DNA of 64,000 nt. It comes from SAR202 cluster bacterium (GTDB lineage: Bacteria > Chloroflexota > Dehalococcoidia > Lucifugimonadales > UBA2962). The DNA is taken from contig JAKUTS010000005.1 in the NCBI GenBank assembly GCA_022447925.1, positions 1 to 64,000 on the forward strand, read 5' to 3'. This document shows positions 50,797 to 60,993 of this stretch, in pieces. The notes under the pieces are model-generated. The model worked only from the letters and a program-made list of their open reading frames with translations. It searched no databases and was not told the origin of the DNA. A program made the translations under genes and the position numbers. The stretch's first letter is position 1. Each line of letters begins with the position of its first letter.

Positions 50797-53349
50797 TCAC
50801 TTTTTCGATGGCTTACTGTTACCAGTAATTTGTGAATTCAATGCTTCTATATCAAATGCTTGTTGAGGTTCAATATCTGCACACACAGAGATTGAGGTCA
50901 CTGAATCTCCAGATGGTAATTTAAATATAGTTACACCCTGCGTTATTCGCCCAATACTAGAAATCTCTGATAAGTTTGTTCGTAACACCTTTGCCTGTTT
51001 TGATATTACGTACACTTCGAGGTCGTCGGTAACGACTTCTGCCGCAGCAACAACACCAGTTCTGGCAGTTATCCTAAATGTTTTTAATCCTCTTCCTCCA
51101 CGCGCTTGCTTTCTGTAGTATTTTAATGAGGTGAGTTTACCAAATCCCTTTTTACTTATAACAAATAATTTATTGTCACTTTCGGCATCTATAATACTCA
51201 TTCCAACTATATAGTCTTTTACAGGTTTTTTATTACCCTTAACTTTTTTAGGACGTATTTCCATTCCCCTTACTCCGCCAGCCGCTCTCTGCCTTGCAGT
51301 AACATCTGCTAATCCAAATCTTATAGACATTCCTTGTTGACTTATCATCACTACGTCATCATTCTCTTTTGCCAACCTTGCAGTAACTAATTCATCAGTT
51401 CCCTTCAAATTCATGATATTCAGTCCCGATCGGCGTCTATGGAGACTATTTATAGATGCTAGAGATACTCGTTTTATTGCTCCCTCTCTTGTTCCCATCA
51501 CTAGGTACGAATTTTCTGCATCTAAATCACTTACTGCAACGACGGCATTTACTTTGTCATCAGACTTTAATGGGACAACATTTATGAGAGGAGTTCCTCT
51601 TGTATTTCGACTAGTGTCAGGTCTTAATTCGTAAGTTTTTAGCGGGAGTACTCTTCCCTTTTCAGTAAAGAATAATAATATATCGTGAGAATCACAAACT
51701 AGGAGCTCACGAATCAAGTCATCCTCTTTTGTTTTCATACTTACGACGCCCTTGCCACCCCGATGTTGGTTTCGATACGTAGTAGCAGGTATACGCTTTA
51801 TGTAGCCGCTGTGACTGAGTGTTACAACGACTGATTCATGAGGCTCTAGATCTTCACGATTCAGATCCTCTGCTGCAGCCTCTATTTTAGTGCGACGCTT
51901 ATCTCCATGCTTTTTCTTAACTTCTTCTGTTTCATCTTTTATAACCGCATCGATTTTAGCTGGATCAGATAACAATGATTCGAGTTCCGCAATTCTTCCC
52001 TGTACTTGTTTATATTCATCTTCAATACGTTGTCTTTCAAGAGCTGCTATTCTTCTAAGCTGCATGTCCAAAATAGCTTGGGCTTGTATATCAGTTAATG
52101 AAAATCGTTCTATCAAGCCTTTCTTGGCAGCTTCTGCGCTATCCGAACGCCGTATTAATTCGATAACTGCATCAAGATCGTTAAGAGCGAGGTTTAATCC
52201 TTCTAAGATATGGGCCCTGGCCTTAGCTTTTCGAAGTTCGAACTCAGATCTGCGTGTAATAATTTGTCTTCGGAATTTAATAAACTCAACTAAAATGGTT
52301 TTTAGATCTAGTACCTTAGGCCTACCATCCACTAAAGCGAGCATGTTTGCAGAGAAACTGCTTTGCATTGGTGTGTATTTGTACAAATTGTTCAATACCA
52401 CTAATGGCTGACTGCCACCACGAAGCTCAAAGACCATTCTCATGCCTTTTCGGTCTGATTCGTCTCGTACTTCTGTAATTGCCTCGAATCTTTTTGTCTT
52501 ACTAAGAGCTGCGATTTTTTCTATCAAGGTTGCTTTATTGACTTGATATGGTAGTTCTGTAACAACTATCCTAAGTCGTTTTCCTCGTTTATCTGCCTCA
52601 ATTTCTGCTTTAGCTCTAACTACAACGCCTCCTTTACCAGTTGTGTATGCACTTAGTGCACCTTCCTTACCCATAATTGTTCCATAGGTAGGAAAATCTG
52701 GAGCCCTAACAGATCTCATTAATTCAGGTATGGTCAGCTCTGGGTTGTCAATTAAACGAATAATAGCCGAACAGACCTCGCCTGGATTGTGTGGAGGAAT
52801 ATTGGTAGCCATGCCAACAGCAATGCCTGATGCCCCGTTTATTAGTAAATTCGGTAACCTTGCAGGTAATACCGTGGGTTCTTCCAGCGTGTTGTCAAAG
52901 TTTTCTGCAGTATCTACTGTTTCCTCATCAAGGTTTATAAGCATTTCCTCTGCCACTCTTGACAATCGAGCTTCTGTGTAACGCATTGCCGCAGGTGGGT
53001 CTCCGTCAACTGAGCCAAAGTTACCTTGGCCATCAACCAGGGTCATTCGCATCGAGAAATCTTGGGCCATACGGACCATGGCATCATATATTGCCGAATC
53101 TCCATGTGGGTGATATTTACCAAGCACTTCTCCAACTAAGCGAGCACTTTTCTTATATGGTGTACCGGGTCGCATACTTAGTTCATTCATGGCATATAAG
53201 ATGCGTCTTTGAACTGGCTTTAATCCATCTCTAACATCTGGTAATGCCCGCGCAACAATCACACTCATCGCGTAATCCAAATACGACGAACGCATTTCTT
53301 GGGTTAATTGAGTTGGTTTTACTTTTCCGATAAGTGGGTTACTAACCAT
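50797..53349 (-). CDS. gyrA: DNA gyrase subunit A
   Basis: An 850-residue subunit that cuts and rejoins DNA during supercoiling. The active-site tyrosine is Tyr124 in [10 protein letters not shown], and the quinolone-resistance region is [20 protein letters not shown] with Ser85 and Asp89 at the positions usually linked to drug sensitivity. Six C-terminal propeller repeats follow (for example [33 protein letters not shown]). The GyrA box QRAAGGVRG (seen as a variant of QRRGGKG) and HRGGKGV are present. The ATG at 53349 has GGAG about 7 bases before. gyrB is not in the window. The 260 bases upstream hold no gene I can support. Confidence 0.96.
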   Translation of the reverse strand: MVSNPLIGKVKPTQLTQEMRSSYLDYAMSVIVARALPDVRDGLKPVQRRILYAMNELSMRPGTPYKKSARLVGEVLGKYHPHGDSAIYDAMVRMAQDFSMRMTLVDGQGNFGSVDGDPPAAMRYTEARLSRVAEEMLINLDEETVDTAENFDNTLEEPTVLPARLPNLLINGASGIAVGMATNIPPHNPGEVCSAIIRLIDNPELTIPELMRSVRAPDFPTYGTIMGKEGALSAYTTGKGGVVVRAKAEIEADKRGKRLRIVVTELPYQVNKATLIEKIAALSKTKRFEAITEVRDESDRKGMRMVFELRGGSQPLVVLNNLYKYTPMQSSFSANMLALVDGRPKVLDLKTILVEFIKFRRQIITRRSEFELRKAKARAHILEGLNLALNDLDAVIELIRRSDSAEAAKKGLIERFSLTDIQAQAILDMQLRRIAALERQRIEDEYKQVQGRIAELESLLSDPAKIDAVIKDETEEVKKKHGDKRRTKIEAAAEDLNREDLEPHESVVVTLSHSGYIKRIPATTYRNQHRGGKGVVSMKTKEDDLIRELLVCDSHDILLFFTEKGRVLPLKTYELRPDTSRNTRGTPLINVVPLKSDDKVNAVVAVSDLDAENSYLVMGTREGAIKRVSLASINSLHRRRSGLNIMNLKGTDELVTARLAKENDDVVMISQQGMSIRFGLADVTARQRAAGGVRGMEIRPKKVKGNKKPVKDYIVGMSIIDAESDNKLFVISKKGFGKLTSLKYYRKQARGGRGLKTFRITARTGVVAAAEVVTDDLEVYVISKQAKVLRTNLSEISSIGRITQGVTIFKLPSGDSVTSISVCADIEPQQAFDIEALNSQITGNSKPSKK

Positions 53350-53609
53350 GCATTTCTCCGATCACTAATCGCGTGAAGCCAATGATTTTTTTATTGTTTG
53401 TGTGTCATAACGAAAGTCAGTCAAATTTTGCCGTTTGATGATACGGCTTCTAGGCCTTTTCACAAGCATACAATGAACTGTTTTTTTACGAGGTTGATTA
53501 CTATACATTTGTACGTCAAATTATAACAGTAACATAAGAAAAAGCAAAACTTATTTTCAATAAAGTTAGGAAACAGGCCAGAATATATGTGCTAACTTAT
53601 TTTAAGCCT

Positions 53610-54317
53610 TTATTTTGCCTTAGAATAAAATACAAGTGCTTCAAATAATCTGTCAAAATGTGGCGGCATTTCACCACGCAATTCAGGGTGGAATTGAACC
53701 CCTAATACCCAAGAATGATTAGGACTTTCCATTGCTTCAATAAGTCCATCTTCTAATGAATACGCAGAAGCAAGTAGCTTTGGGGATTGCTTAGCAGGGT
53801 TAACTCCTTGATGGTGCCAACTGTTGACTCTCACAATGCCTCCAGATCCGACCGAGGAAGCAAGTTTTGTGCCAGGGGCTATGAAAATACGATGCTTTGA
53901 AGTGGTTTTGTCTCCACCTTCATTTAAGCTATATCCATGACCGGGATATGCATGGCCAAGATCCTGAATCAATTTCCCTCCTAAGACAACGTTTAATGCT
54001 TGCATGCCTCGGCATACACATAAGATTGGCATATCCCGTTCCATGCCCATTTTTAACATAGGGAGCTCCATCGCGTCACGCTCAACTTGACTCGATACGT
54101 TAGCATCTGGATCAATTGATTCTCCATATTCAGAGGGGTGAATATCTGGGCCACCACCAATTAATAAACCATCAAGTTTATCGAGGGTAGATTTAACATC
54201 TATGTTGTCTTCAGGATATATCGGAAATGGTTCTCCATCTGCTTTCTCTATTACGTCAATAAATGGAGCCATGTATTGACGTTCGCTTTCAGTAATTCCT
54301 ATTAATGGTTTAGACAT
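53610..54317 (-). CDS. Class I glutamine amidotransferase-like protein (peptidase C26, PuuD-like)
   Basis: A 235-residue protein of the gamma-glutamyl hydrolase/gamma-glutamyl-GABA hydrolase type. The nucleophile is Cys102 in LCVCRGMQALNV; the oxyanion strand is GGGPDIHPSEYGE, and the catalytic His and Glu are in LGVQFHPEL. It retains NSWHHQGV, a mark of the PuuD-like subgroup. Likely hydrolyses a gamma-glutamyl bond; no synthetase domain partner is near, so amidotransfer is less likely. The gene stands alone between the gyrA upstream region and the membrane-protein gene. Confidence 0.87.
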   Translation of the reverse strand: MSKPLIGITESERQYMAPFIDVIEKADGEPFPIYPEDNIDVKSTLDKLDGLLIGGGPDIHPSEYGESIDPDANVSSQVERDAMELPMLKMGMERDMPILCVCRGMQALNVVLGGKLIQDLGHAYPGHGYSLNEGGDKTTSKHRIFIAPGTKLASSVGSGGIVRVNSWHHQGVNPAKQSPKLLASAYSLEDGLIEAMESPNHSWVLGVQFHPELRGEMPPHFDRLFEALVFYSKAK

Positions 54318-54404
54318 ATATAAATTTTTTTCTTAAAAAGTTCCAAATTTGTGAATATAAGTTTAACTGATTAATTGCATACTAAAAAGTCTTCGATTCA
54401 GAAA

Positions 54405-54458
54405 GGGTTAAAAAAGAATGTGCTTGGCTGGTTTTTTAGTACGCCAGCCAAGCACATT
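54405..54458 (-). terminator. Strong Rho-independent terminator
   Basis: A perfect 15-base-pair stem (54417-54431 with 54444-54458) and a 12-base loop are followed on the minus strand by CTTTTTTAA. It stands 45 bases after the stop of the gene at 54504 and ends its transcript. It is by far the strongest terminator in this window. The plus strand has no T-run on the other side. Confidence 0.9.
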
Positions 54459-54503
54459 GCAGATAGAAAGCTATTTTCTCTGCGTTTCTCTTAATCTTAT
54501 TTT

Positions 54504-55235
54504 TTAATCAGAGCTAGTAGCTAGTTTTGCTCCAACTAAAACGCTCCACAATACTGAAATTGCGAAACTTATGCCTCCAACTATACCCGCAGTATTACTG
54601 CCTGCTGTTGGGTCGATAATAAGCACAGAGACTATTATCAATATTCCAACAATGGCTGCTAGTGGCCCTAGTGGAATCATTGGAATTATGCTTTTAAAGC
54701 TCGAATTTAAAGTATACGCAACTCCGATAAGAAAGAAACCGGCACCCCAAAGTAGCGATCCTATGTTGCTTGCTGCAACATTAAATGCTTGTACAGCACC
54801 AGTGGATATTTGAGCTGCGTAGGCAGCATCCATGTATTTGGCTGCGGCAGCTGCGTCACCACCTGCTGTAGCTGCTCCAATTCCAGCGGTATACTCAGCT
54901 AATTTATCTCCCATTTCAACATGTGTGCCTAATAGTCCTATAGTAGCAACAAAAACTATCACTGCTACTGTAACAAATCCGATACCCAATGTTTCGAACG
55001 TTCCGCCAGCTTGTCCCTTGATGCCTCTTAGGCCAGCAACGAACATTGGTAAACCAACTATGATTAATATAATCACAACTGTTGCCATCACTGTTCCGCC
55101 CTCAGCATTACTTAACAAACCGGCAATGTCATCGTTCTCAGTACTACCAATAAATGTAGCCTGGTAAAGAATCCATCCGATAAAAGCAACTATTGGGCCT
55201 AAAATTAGGCATATGCCTTTTCCTCTGTTACTCAT
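54504..55235 (-). CDS. Unknown Ala-rich multi-spanning membrane protein
   Basis: A 243-residue protein I do not recognise. Membrane segments: about 8-28, 47-69, 79-105, 150-175, 180-207 and 213-237. An exterior segment (about 108-145) has AAATAGGDAAAAAKYMDAAYAAQ-like composition, rich in Ala. The N-terminus has MSNRGKGICLILGPIVAFIGW. It has an excellent ribosome-binding site (AAGGAG, 6 bases before the ATG), its own leader and a strong terminator, so it is probably a separate, well-expressed gene. The codons are richer in GC than its neighbours. It is divergent from recA. Confidence 0.8.
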   Translation of the reverse strand: MSNRGKGICLILGPIVAFIGWILYQATFIGSTENDDIAGLLSNAEGGTVMATVVIILIIVGLPMFVAGLRGIKGQAGGTFETLGIGFVTVAVIVFVATIGLLGTHVEMGDKLAEYTAGIGAATAGGDAAAAAKYMDAAYAAQISTGAVQAFNVAASNIGSLLWGAGFFLIGVAYTLNSSFKSIIPMIPLGPLAAIVGILIIVSVLIIDPTAGSNTAGIVGGISFAISVLWSVLVGAKLATSSD

Positions 55236-55352
55236 GAATACTCCTTATAATTTTCTATACATGTAAATCACTTAAAATTAAGTAAATACTTCATTCTCGG
55301 GTGCATTCATACCATGGAGTGTGTAATAGCGCAAGTTAATCACAACATATTG

Positions 55353-55399
55353 ACCTTAATATACCTTAATACCTTTACAGGTTAATTACGGTTTAATAC
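55353..55399. repeat. Phased short direct repeats upstream of recA
   Basis: Copies of a TTAATA-centred element occur at about 10-base steps: ACCTTAATA at 55353-55361 and again at 55363-55371, then GGTTAATTAC at 55380-55389 and GGTTTAATAC at 55390-55399. This puts two pairs one helix turn apart in the space between the divergent membrane-protein and recA genes. The region is AT-rich, so chance is possible. Confidence 0.5.
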
Positions 55400-55417
55400 A
55401 AAATTAGAACAAATGTG

Positions 55418-55446
55418 TTTACAGTTAAAGGCTTACGTGTTACGAT
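55418..55446 (+). promoter_or_regulatory. Extended -10 sigma70-type promoter of recA
   Basis: TTTACA at 55418-55423, spacer of 17, TACGAT at 55441-55446, with TG at 55438-55439 one base before it. The transcript would start near 55453 and have a leader of about 39 bases. Directly upstream is GAACAAATGTGTTT (55407-55420), which resembles an imperfect GAAC-spacer-GTTC operator of the LexA type; its identity is uncertain. Confidence 0.55.
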
Positions 55447-55491
55447 CATTTATACCGACATTCGATTCGAGGTTCATGTAAGGATACTGTA

Positions 55492-56487
55492 ATGAGTGAA
55501 GACAAAACCAAATCACTGGACTTAGCTATTGGCCAGATTGACAGACAATTTGGCAAAGGCGCTGTAATTAGGCTGGGAGATGCTGAAGGACAAGGCAAGA
55601 TTGAAAGTATTGCTACGGGATCTATAGCTTTAGATATGGCATTAGGTATTGGCGGAATACCTCATGGACGAGTCACAGAAATATTCGGTGCAGAATCATC
55701 AGGAAAATCAACAGTTGCATATCACATTATGGCTAATGCCCAAAAGAATGGAGGCACTGCGGCTTATATAGATGCTGAACATGCTCTAGATCCTCTATAT
55801 GCAGGAAAATGTGGAGTAAATACAGAAGATTTACTTGTTTCCCAGCCTGACTCTGCAGAGCAGGCTTTAGAGATATGCGAGTATTTAGTCAGAAGTGGTG
55901 CTGTTGAGATTGTGGTAATTGATAGTGTCGCGGCTCTAGTTCCTAAAGCTGAGATAGAAGGCGATATGGGAGATAGTCACGTTGGCTTGCAGGCTCGAAT
56001 AATGTCACAGGCTTTAAGAAAACTTACAGGATCAATTAGTAGATCAAATACAGCCGTGTTATTTATTAATCAAATTAGAGAGAAAGTAGGTGTAATTTGG
56101 GGAAGCCCAGAAGTAACGCCTGGTGGACGTGCGCTAAAGTTTTATTCTTCAGTCAGGATAGATTTAAGGCGAGCTGAGTCTATAAAGTCAGGTACAGATG
56201 TTGTAGGAAATAGAGTACGCGCCAGAGTAGTAAAAAATAAAGTTGCAGCTCCGTTTAAAGTGGCTGAATTCGATATCATGTTTAATCAGGGAGTTAGCCT
56301 TGAAGGTGATCTTCTCGAAATCGGCGATGAAATGGGAATAGTTAAAAAGAACGGGTCCTTTTATTCTTTTGGTGAGACTCGGTTAGGACAAGGTAGGGAA
56401 AACTCAAAAACTTTCTTGCGAGATAACAAAGAAATAGCAACTAGTATCGAAAATATGATTAGAGAAAACGGCGCAATAACAAATTAA
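55492..56487 (+). CDS. recA: Recombinase A
   Basis: A 331-residue RecA that pairs homologous DNA strands and activates LexA cleavage. Walker A is GAESSGKST (66-74), Walker B is VVIDSVAAL and the MAW-type [27 protein letters not shown] carries DNA-binding loops. The protein lacks the long acidic C-terminal tail found in many RecA proteins. AAGGA precedes the ATG by about 8 bases. RecX, the inhibitor of RecA, follows 44 bases later. Confidence 0.97.
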   Translation: MSEDKTKSLDLAIGQIDRQFGKGAVIRLGDAEGQGKIESIATGSIALDMALGIGGIPHGRVTEIFGAESSGKSTVAYHIMANAQKNGGTAAYIDAEHALDPLYAGKCGVNTEDLLVSQPDSAEQALEICEYLVRSGAVEIVVIDSVAALVPKAEIEGDMGDSHVGLQARIMSQALRKLTGSISRSNTAVLFINQIREKVGVIWGSPEVTPGGRALKFYSSVRIDLRRAESIKSGTDVVGNRVRARVVKNKVAAPFKVAEFDIMFNQGVSLEGDLLEIGDEMGIVKKNGSFYSFGETRLGQGRENSKTFLRDNKEIATSIENMIRENGAITN

Positions 56488-56531
56488 AAACGTTAATTTA
56501 GCCAAATCGATATTTATAAGGCCAAATCAAA

Positions 56532-57020
56532 ATGTCTGAAACATCGAATGACGCTGCCAAGTCATCGGCATTTAGATTATTAAATTATAGACCCAGATCT
56601 GTCAGTGAAATCAAACAGAGATTGTTGCAGAAATATGATCAGGAGTCCGTACAAATCACTTTGTCTTGGTTGCTTGAAAACGGGTTATTGAATGATGAAA
56701 AGTTTGCCACCTGGTGGACTGAATCGAGGGTCAGACAGAAATTCTTGAGTTCATCTATGATTCGGAGAGAATTATTAGAAAAGGGCGTTTCATCAAATAC
56801 CATAAACAAAGCACTCATCTCTGTGGATGATAATTTAAACGCAAGTCAAATAGCAGAAAAAATGGCCAGAAATGCTTCAGCGCAAGATTTAACTCACTTT
56901 AAACGAAAATTGTATAGCAAACTTATGCGCAAAGGTTTCTCCTCTGGAGTTGCTTTGGCTTCTATCGAGCGGGCTGGCGATTCTCTCATTGAAAGTAAAG
57001 AAATTAGCCTTGAACAGTAA
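56532..57020 (+). CDS. recX: Regulatory protein RecX
   Basis: A 162-residue all-helical RecX: FRLLNYRPRSVSEIKQRL, WLLENGLLNDEKFATWWTESRV, RRELLEKGVSSNTINKAL and the C-terminal KRKLYSKLMRKGFSSGVALASIE repeats are its three-helix modules. It binds RecA filaments and limits their activity. Location directly after recA is the usual arrangement. The last 20 residues are variable. No strong ribosome-binding site precedes the ATG. Confidence 0.92.
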   Translation: MSETSNDAAKSSAFRLLNYRPRSVSEIKQRLLQKYDQESVQITLSWLLENGLLNDEKFATWWTESRVRQKFLSSSMIRRELLEKGVSSNTINKALISVDDNLNASQIAEKMARNASAQDLTHFKRKLYSKLMRKGFSSGVALASIERAGDSLIESKEISLEQ

Positions 57021-57098
57021 TTAGGTTGTAAAATAGTTTGATCACCAAGAAATGTTAAGTGAAATGGGTGATTAGTTAAAAGGTTTAGGGGTCCTCTT

Positions 57099-58391
57099 TT
57101 GGACGTGCCATATTGGTACATTATTCTTATATTAATATCTTTAGGTTTCTCCGCTTTCTTCTCTAGCGCTGAATCGGCTTTTTTAGCATTGCAAAACACA
57201 CCGAGGCTTCAGCATTTGGTTAGTAGTGGTGATTCCAAGGCTCTTCGGATCCAACAAATGTTAAGTAGTCCTGAGCGCCTGTTAGCAACGATACTTTTGG
57301 GCAACAATTTGGTTAATATTCTTTTTGCCTCATTGGTAACTATGTTGGTAATGGACTTTATCAAAGACGAATTAGTTGGAGTAATTGTTGCGACTGTTTT
57401 GGGCACAGCGGTATTATTGATTTTTGGTGAAGTAATACCTAAAGCCTTCGCGGTCAGAAACTCCGAAAAGGTTGCCTTTGTTTATGCCAGGCCTTTGAAG
57501 ATCGTAGAAATAGCTTTCTACCCAATAATTGTATCCATTCAATTTGTAAGTAGAACAATATTAGTTAGACAGATAGAGGATACCGGTGATCCTCCGTCAA
57601 TAACGGAAGGTGAGTTACGGACTCTAATTGATATAGGAGAGGCTGAAGGAGCTTTTGAGCCAGAAGAAGCGGAGCTGTTAGAAAATGTATTTAGGTTTGG
57701 CGATCGTCAAGCTCGTGAAGTAATGACGCCTAGAACTGAAATTGTATTTGTTGAGCAAGAATCAACATTGCAAGATTTTCTAAAAGTTTATGCTGAAAAC
57801 TCTCATACTAGATTTCCGGTGTTTCAAGATGAAACGGAAAATGTAACTGGCATAATTTCTTCTAAAGATATTCTTCAGTCCATCTCCGGCAATGGCATAA
57901 ATATGGAAAAGGTGATTACAAAAGAACTAAGGCCTGCATATTTTTTCCCAGAGACAAAGCGAATCAGTGAATTATTTCAAGATATGCGTATGTCCGGTAG
58001 TCAGATAGCAATAATTGTAGACGAATTTGGTGGGGTTGCAGGACTTGTTACTCTAAAAAAACTACTAACCGAATTAGCTGGACCGGTGGGAGAGGAAGGT
58101 GAAGCACCAGAGGAGGAGTATGAGGCCATTGATGAATTCACATTCCAAGTTGATGGAAGCATGGATATAGATGAAGCACAAGAAGCATTTGCAATTGATT
58201 TACCACATGGTGACTTTGAAACTGTAGCAGGATTCGTTCTTGATCATCTGGGCCATATACCAGTTGTCGGCGAACAGTTTGAGTTTAATCAAGTAAAAGT
58301 AGAAGTATTGGAAATGAGAAAATTTAAAGTCGAGTCTATAAGATTGATCAAACCCTTTAGTTCAAAAGGCAAGCTTACGGAAACAAATTAG
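57099..58391 (+). CDS. HlyC/CorC (CNNM-type) transporter-associated protein
   Basis: A 430-residue membrane protein. An N-terminal DUF21/CNNM domain (three to four segments, about 5-140) is followed by a CBS pair (about 200-320, with REVMTPRTEIVFVEQ and VTGIISSKDIL) and a CorC/HlyC C-terminal domain (about 335-425). The family takes part in Mg2+ or Co2+ efflux or homeostasis. The start is TTG 57099 with AGGGG about 8 bases before. Its stop directly abuts the tilS ATG. Confidence 0.9.
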   Translation: MDVPYWYIILILISLGFSAFFSSAESAFLALQNTPRLQHLVSSGDSKALRIQQMLSSPERLLATILLGNNLVNILFASLVTMLVMDFIKDELVGVIVATVLGTAVLLIFGEVIPKAFAVRNSEKVAFVYARPLKIVEIAFYPIIVSIQFVSRTILVRQIEDTGDPPSITEGELRTLIDIGEAEGAFEPEEAELLENVFRFGDRQAREVMTPRTEIVFVEQESTLQDFLKVYAENSHTRFPVFQDETENVTGIISSKDILQSISGNGINMEKVITKELRPAYFFPETKRISELFQDMRMSGSQIAIIVDEFGGVAGLVTLKKLLTELAGPVGEEGEAPEEEYEAIDEFTFQVDGSMDIDEAQEAFAIDLPHGDFETVAGFVLDHLGHIPVVGEQFEFNQVKVEVLEMRKFKVESIRLIKPFSSKGKLTETN

Positions 58392-59816
58392 ATGTCACGC
58401 GATACCGTTTTGGATATTAAATCAGTTGTTAACAGGTCGATTTTAGAATCAAATTTAACAAAATCACGTTTGCTGGTAGCAGTTTCAGGAGGTCAGGATT
58501 CTTTAGCATTAGTTCATGTGCTTAATTCGCTTAAAAAAGATTTATCTATTGATTTGATTATTGCCCATCTGAATCATAATCTAAGGGGCACTGAATCTGA
58601 TATGGACTCAGAATTTGTATTGGAATTAAGTAATAAGTTGCAAATTTCATGTGTGATTGGAAATGCTGATGTTCAATCCTTAAAAGAAAATAGAAAATTA
58701 TCTTTGGAAGAGGCTGCAAGGCAAGCTAGGTACATTTTTCTAGCAAATACTGTTGCCGATAATTCAGTGGATGCTGTTGTTATTGGCCATACTTTCACAG
58801 ATCAATCCGAAACAATTCTTTTCAATGCACTCAGAGGATCTGGGTTAAAAGGAATATCTGGAATGAGAGAGATGTCAATTTTATCAATTGATGGGGTAAG
58901 ATTTCCAATATTTCGACCACTTTTAAAAATAACTAGAGATCAAACGCTTCAATATTGCTTAAATAATGATTTACAACCTAGGCATGATTCATCTAATGAT
59001 CTAGAAAGTATTACGCGAAATAAGATCAGGAACCAACTTATTCCGTCACTAAAAGATTTCAATTTCAATGTTGAAGAATCTCTAGTTCGCCTAGCTTCAA
59101 ATGCGGCAGAGGCTCATGATTTTATTAATTTGTCTGCTAGCAAACTTATTGATCAGTATGTAATGTTTGAAGCAGACAAAATAGTCATAAAAAACAATGT
59201 CACTAGCTTGCATCCTGCGCTAATCAGTAACTTAATAATGCAAGCGTTAAATGAGTTGGGTGACGGGTTAAAAAATATAAGGCGGACTCATGTTAGGGAG
59301 ATTATAAAATTAATGCACGGTGGCACAGGAAAGGAAGTAAATCTACCGAACGGTATTGAAGCTTATAGCTTTAATGATACGACTATTTTGTCATTCAAAA
59401 AAGATTTACCTTCAGTCAATATAGATGGGGAATATATTATAAAAATTCCTGGAATTACCAATATTCCTGGATGGGCTATCAATTCATCGTTCGAAAAAGC
59501 TGTAGACTCAGATTTTGTGAATAACGACTGTAAAACGGTTAAAGTCGATAAGCGATTGGCAGGCAATAGGGTATGGGTTAGAGGTTGGCAGTATGGGGAC
59601 AGAATGCAGCCACTAGGAATGTTGGGCACAAAGAAAGTTCAGGACATATTTGTTGATCATAAAATTCCTAAGAATCGGCGACAGTCGATGCCAGTGATTT
59701 GCTCAGACCAAGGCATAATATGGGTAGCAGGATGCGGAATATCAGATTGGGCTAAGGTGACTGATAAAGGTACCGATGCTTTAAAAATCGCTGCAACGGA
59801 AATTCAAATCAAATAA
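58392..59816 (+). CDS. tilS: tRNA(Ile)-lysidine synthase
   Basis: A 474-residue enzyme that modifies C34 of tRNA-Ile(CAU) to lysidine. The ATP pyrophosphatase P-loop is SGGQDS (about 30-35), followed by AHLNHNLRG and the tRNA-binding domain, which includes IGHTFTDQSET. The C-terminal region (RVWVRGWQYGDRMQPLGMLGTKKVQDIFVDHKIPKNRR) is typical of TilS. The ATG follows the preceding stop without a gap. It converges with the next gene with an 8-base overlap. Confidence 0.93.
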   Translation: MSRDTVLDIKSVVNRSILESNLTKSRLLVAVSGGQDSLALVHVLNSLKKDLSIDLIIAHLNHNLRGTESDMDSEFVLELSNKLQISCVIGNADVQSLKENRKLSLEEAARQARYIFLANTVADNSVDAVVIGHTFTDQSETILFNALRGSGLKGISGMREMSILSIDGVRFPIFRPLLKITRDQTLQYCLNNDLQPRHDSSNDLESITRNKIRNQLIPSLKDFNFNVEESLVRLASNAAEAHDFINLSASKLIDQYVMFEADKIVIKNNVTSLHPALISNLIMQALNELGDGLKNIRRTHVREIIKLMHGGTGKEVNLPNGIEAYSFNDTTILSFKKDLPSVNIDGEYIIKIPGITNIPGWAINSSFEKAVDSDFVNNDCKTVKVDKRLAGNRVWVRGWQYGDRMQPLGMLGTKKVQDIFVDHKIPKNRRQSMPVICSDQGIIWVAGCGISDWAKVTDKGTDALKIAATEIQIK

Positions 59817-60807
59817 TTCTGTCAAGTCGAGGGTTTTGTGTAACCCCTGGAATTTTTCCACGTCTTGCCATAGGTCTACCATCAATCTCATGTATGTCAG
59901 CATTGAATGGATTTGACTTAGCGCTCGCGATATAAGATCCAACTCCGAAACTTTGAACAGGTGCGTTTGCTTCAATAAAACCCTTGATTTTTGCAGGCGT
60001 CATACCACCTGAAATAGAAATATCAACGTGTTGAAATCCGGATAGATCTAGACGGGCCCTAATCTCTTTGACTAGATTGATAGTTACGCCCCCTCTTTCC
60101 TGGGCTGTGTCTATTCTTATCCCTCTCAATCTATCTTTTAGTGCCCTAGCAGTCGCAATAGCTTCCTCCGCCTCATCTCTATGTGTATCTATTAATGCTA
60201 TCCGAGGAACATCTTGCGGGGTGTGTTTGTCAAAAGCTTGTAATGCTCTTACTGTATCTCCCATTATTAAGGATAATGGATGAGACATAATCGCAATAGG
60301 AGTTACCCCGGAAATTCTAGCCCCCAGAATTGTTGCACATGAAATACATCCTGCTGTGATTGATGCATAGTCCATATTGGCAGAGACATTAGGATGTACG
60401 TTTTTCGCTCCGATTGAGTAAATTGGAGTGCCATTCGCCTCATCAACACATTCTTTAGCAGCTGTTGCCCAGCCGGTGCACGAAGATAAAATACCAGTTA
60501 TTGCTGTCTCATAAAGGCCGATAGAACCATAAGGTGATTTAACTCTTAAGCATACTTCGCCAGCATCAACTGAAGAGCCTTCTTCAATAGCCCAAACTTC
60601 ACTGCCGCTTTCTGGCAGGATTTTTTCAAGTAGTACTTTAACCTCATTCAAGCCACATAAAATGCCTGAAGATGAGGGTGAGAATTCTATTACCTCGACT
60701 GGATTAATGCCTTCACCACGCAAAATTTGCACGGTTTTTTGTAATGAGTTATCGGCTGTATCGCCGATCATAGTAGGACGTTTTATGTCAAATTCTGAAT
60801 TAGCCAT
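59809..60807 (-). CDS. Nicotinate phosphoribosyltransferase-like protein (short form)
   Basis: A 332-residue protein of the nicotinate/nicotinamide phosphoribosyltransferase fold. An N-terminal alpha/beta domain is followed by the barrel with YSIGAKNVHPNVSANMDYAS, ISGVTPIAIMSHPLSLIMGD, RIALIDTHRDEAEEAIATA and HVDISISGGMTPAKIKGF. The last blocks bind phosphate and ribose. It is shorter than E. coli PncB (400 residues), like archaeal and other compact relatives. In the family's H-P-motif the usual GARR(A/H)HP is GAKNVHP. The start is ATG 60807 with GGAG 7 bases before. Expected reaction: nicotinate + PRPP to nicotinate mononucleotide; substrate preference is unproven. Confidence 0.85.
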   Translation of the reverse strand: MANSEFDIKRPTMIGDTADNSLQKTVQILRGEGINPVEVIEFSPSSSGILCGLNEVKVLLEKILPESGSEVWAIEEGSSVDAGEVCLRVKSPYGSIGLYETAITGILSSCTGWATAAKECVDEANGTPIYSIGAKNVHPNVSANMDYASITAGCISCATILGARISGVTPIAIMSHPLSLIMGDTVRALQAFDKHTPQDVPRIALIDTHRDEAEEAIATARALKDRLRGIRIDTAQERGGVTINLVKEIRARLDLSGFQHVDISISGGMTPAKIKGFIEANAPVQSFGVGSYIASAKSNPFNADIHEIDGRPMARRGKIPGVTQNPRLDRII

Positions 60808-60993
60808 ATTCTACTCCGACCTAAGACCTGTATGGGTCTTTGCTAATAAAATAACCATTTGTTTTACCATAGGCTATTCTATTCTATTTACGATATAAAC
60901 TTAAGCTTAATGTATTTCGAATCATTAACTTATGATGTATTAACATGAAAATACTTGCATTTACCAGAATGAGTGTTAATTAGATCAAATATA

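Noticed and set aside
54832-55167. A 111-codon frame antisense to the Ala-rich membrane protein
   Set aside because: Its Pro/Thr-rich composition is simply the antisense of Ala/Gly/Ile codons; the minus-strand gene has the ribosome-binding site and terminator.
55407-55420. A LexA operator upstream of recA
   Set aside because: Only one half-site (GAAC) is clean and the spacing to the second half is off, so I did not call it as a separate feature, only mentioned it.
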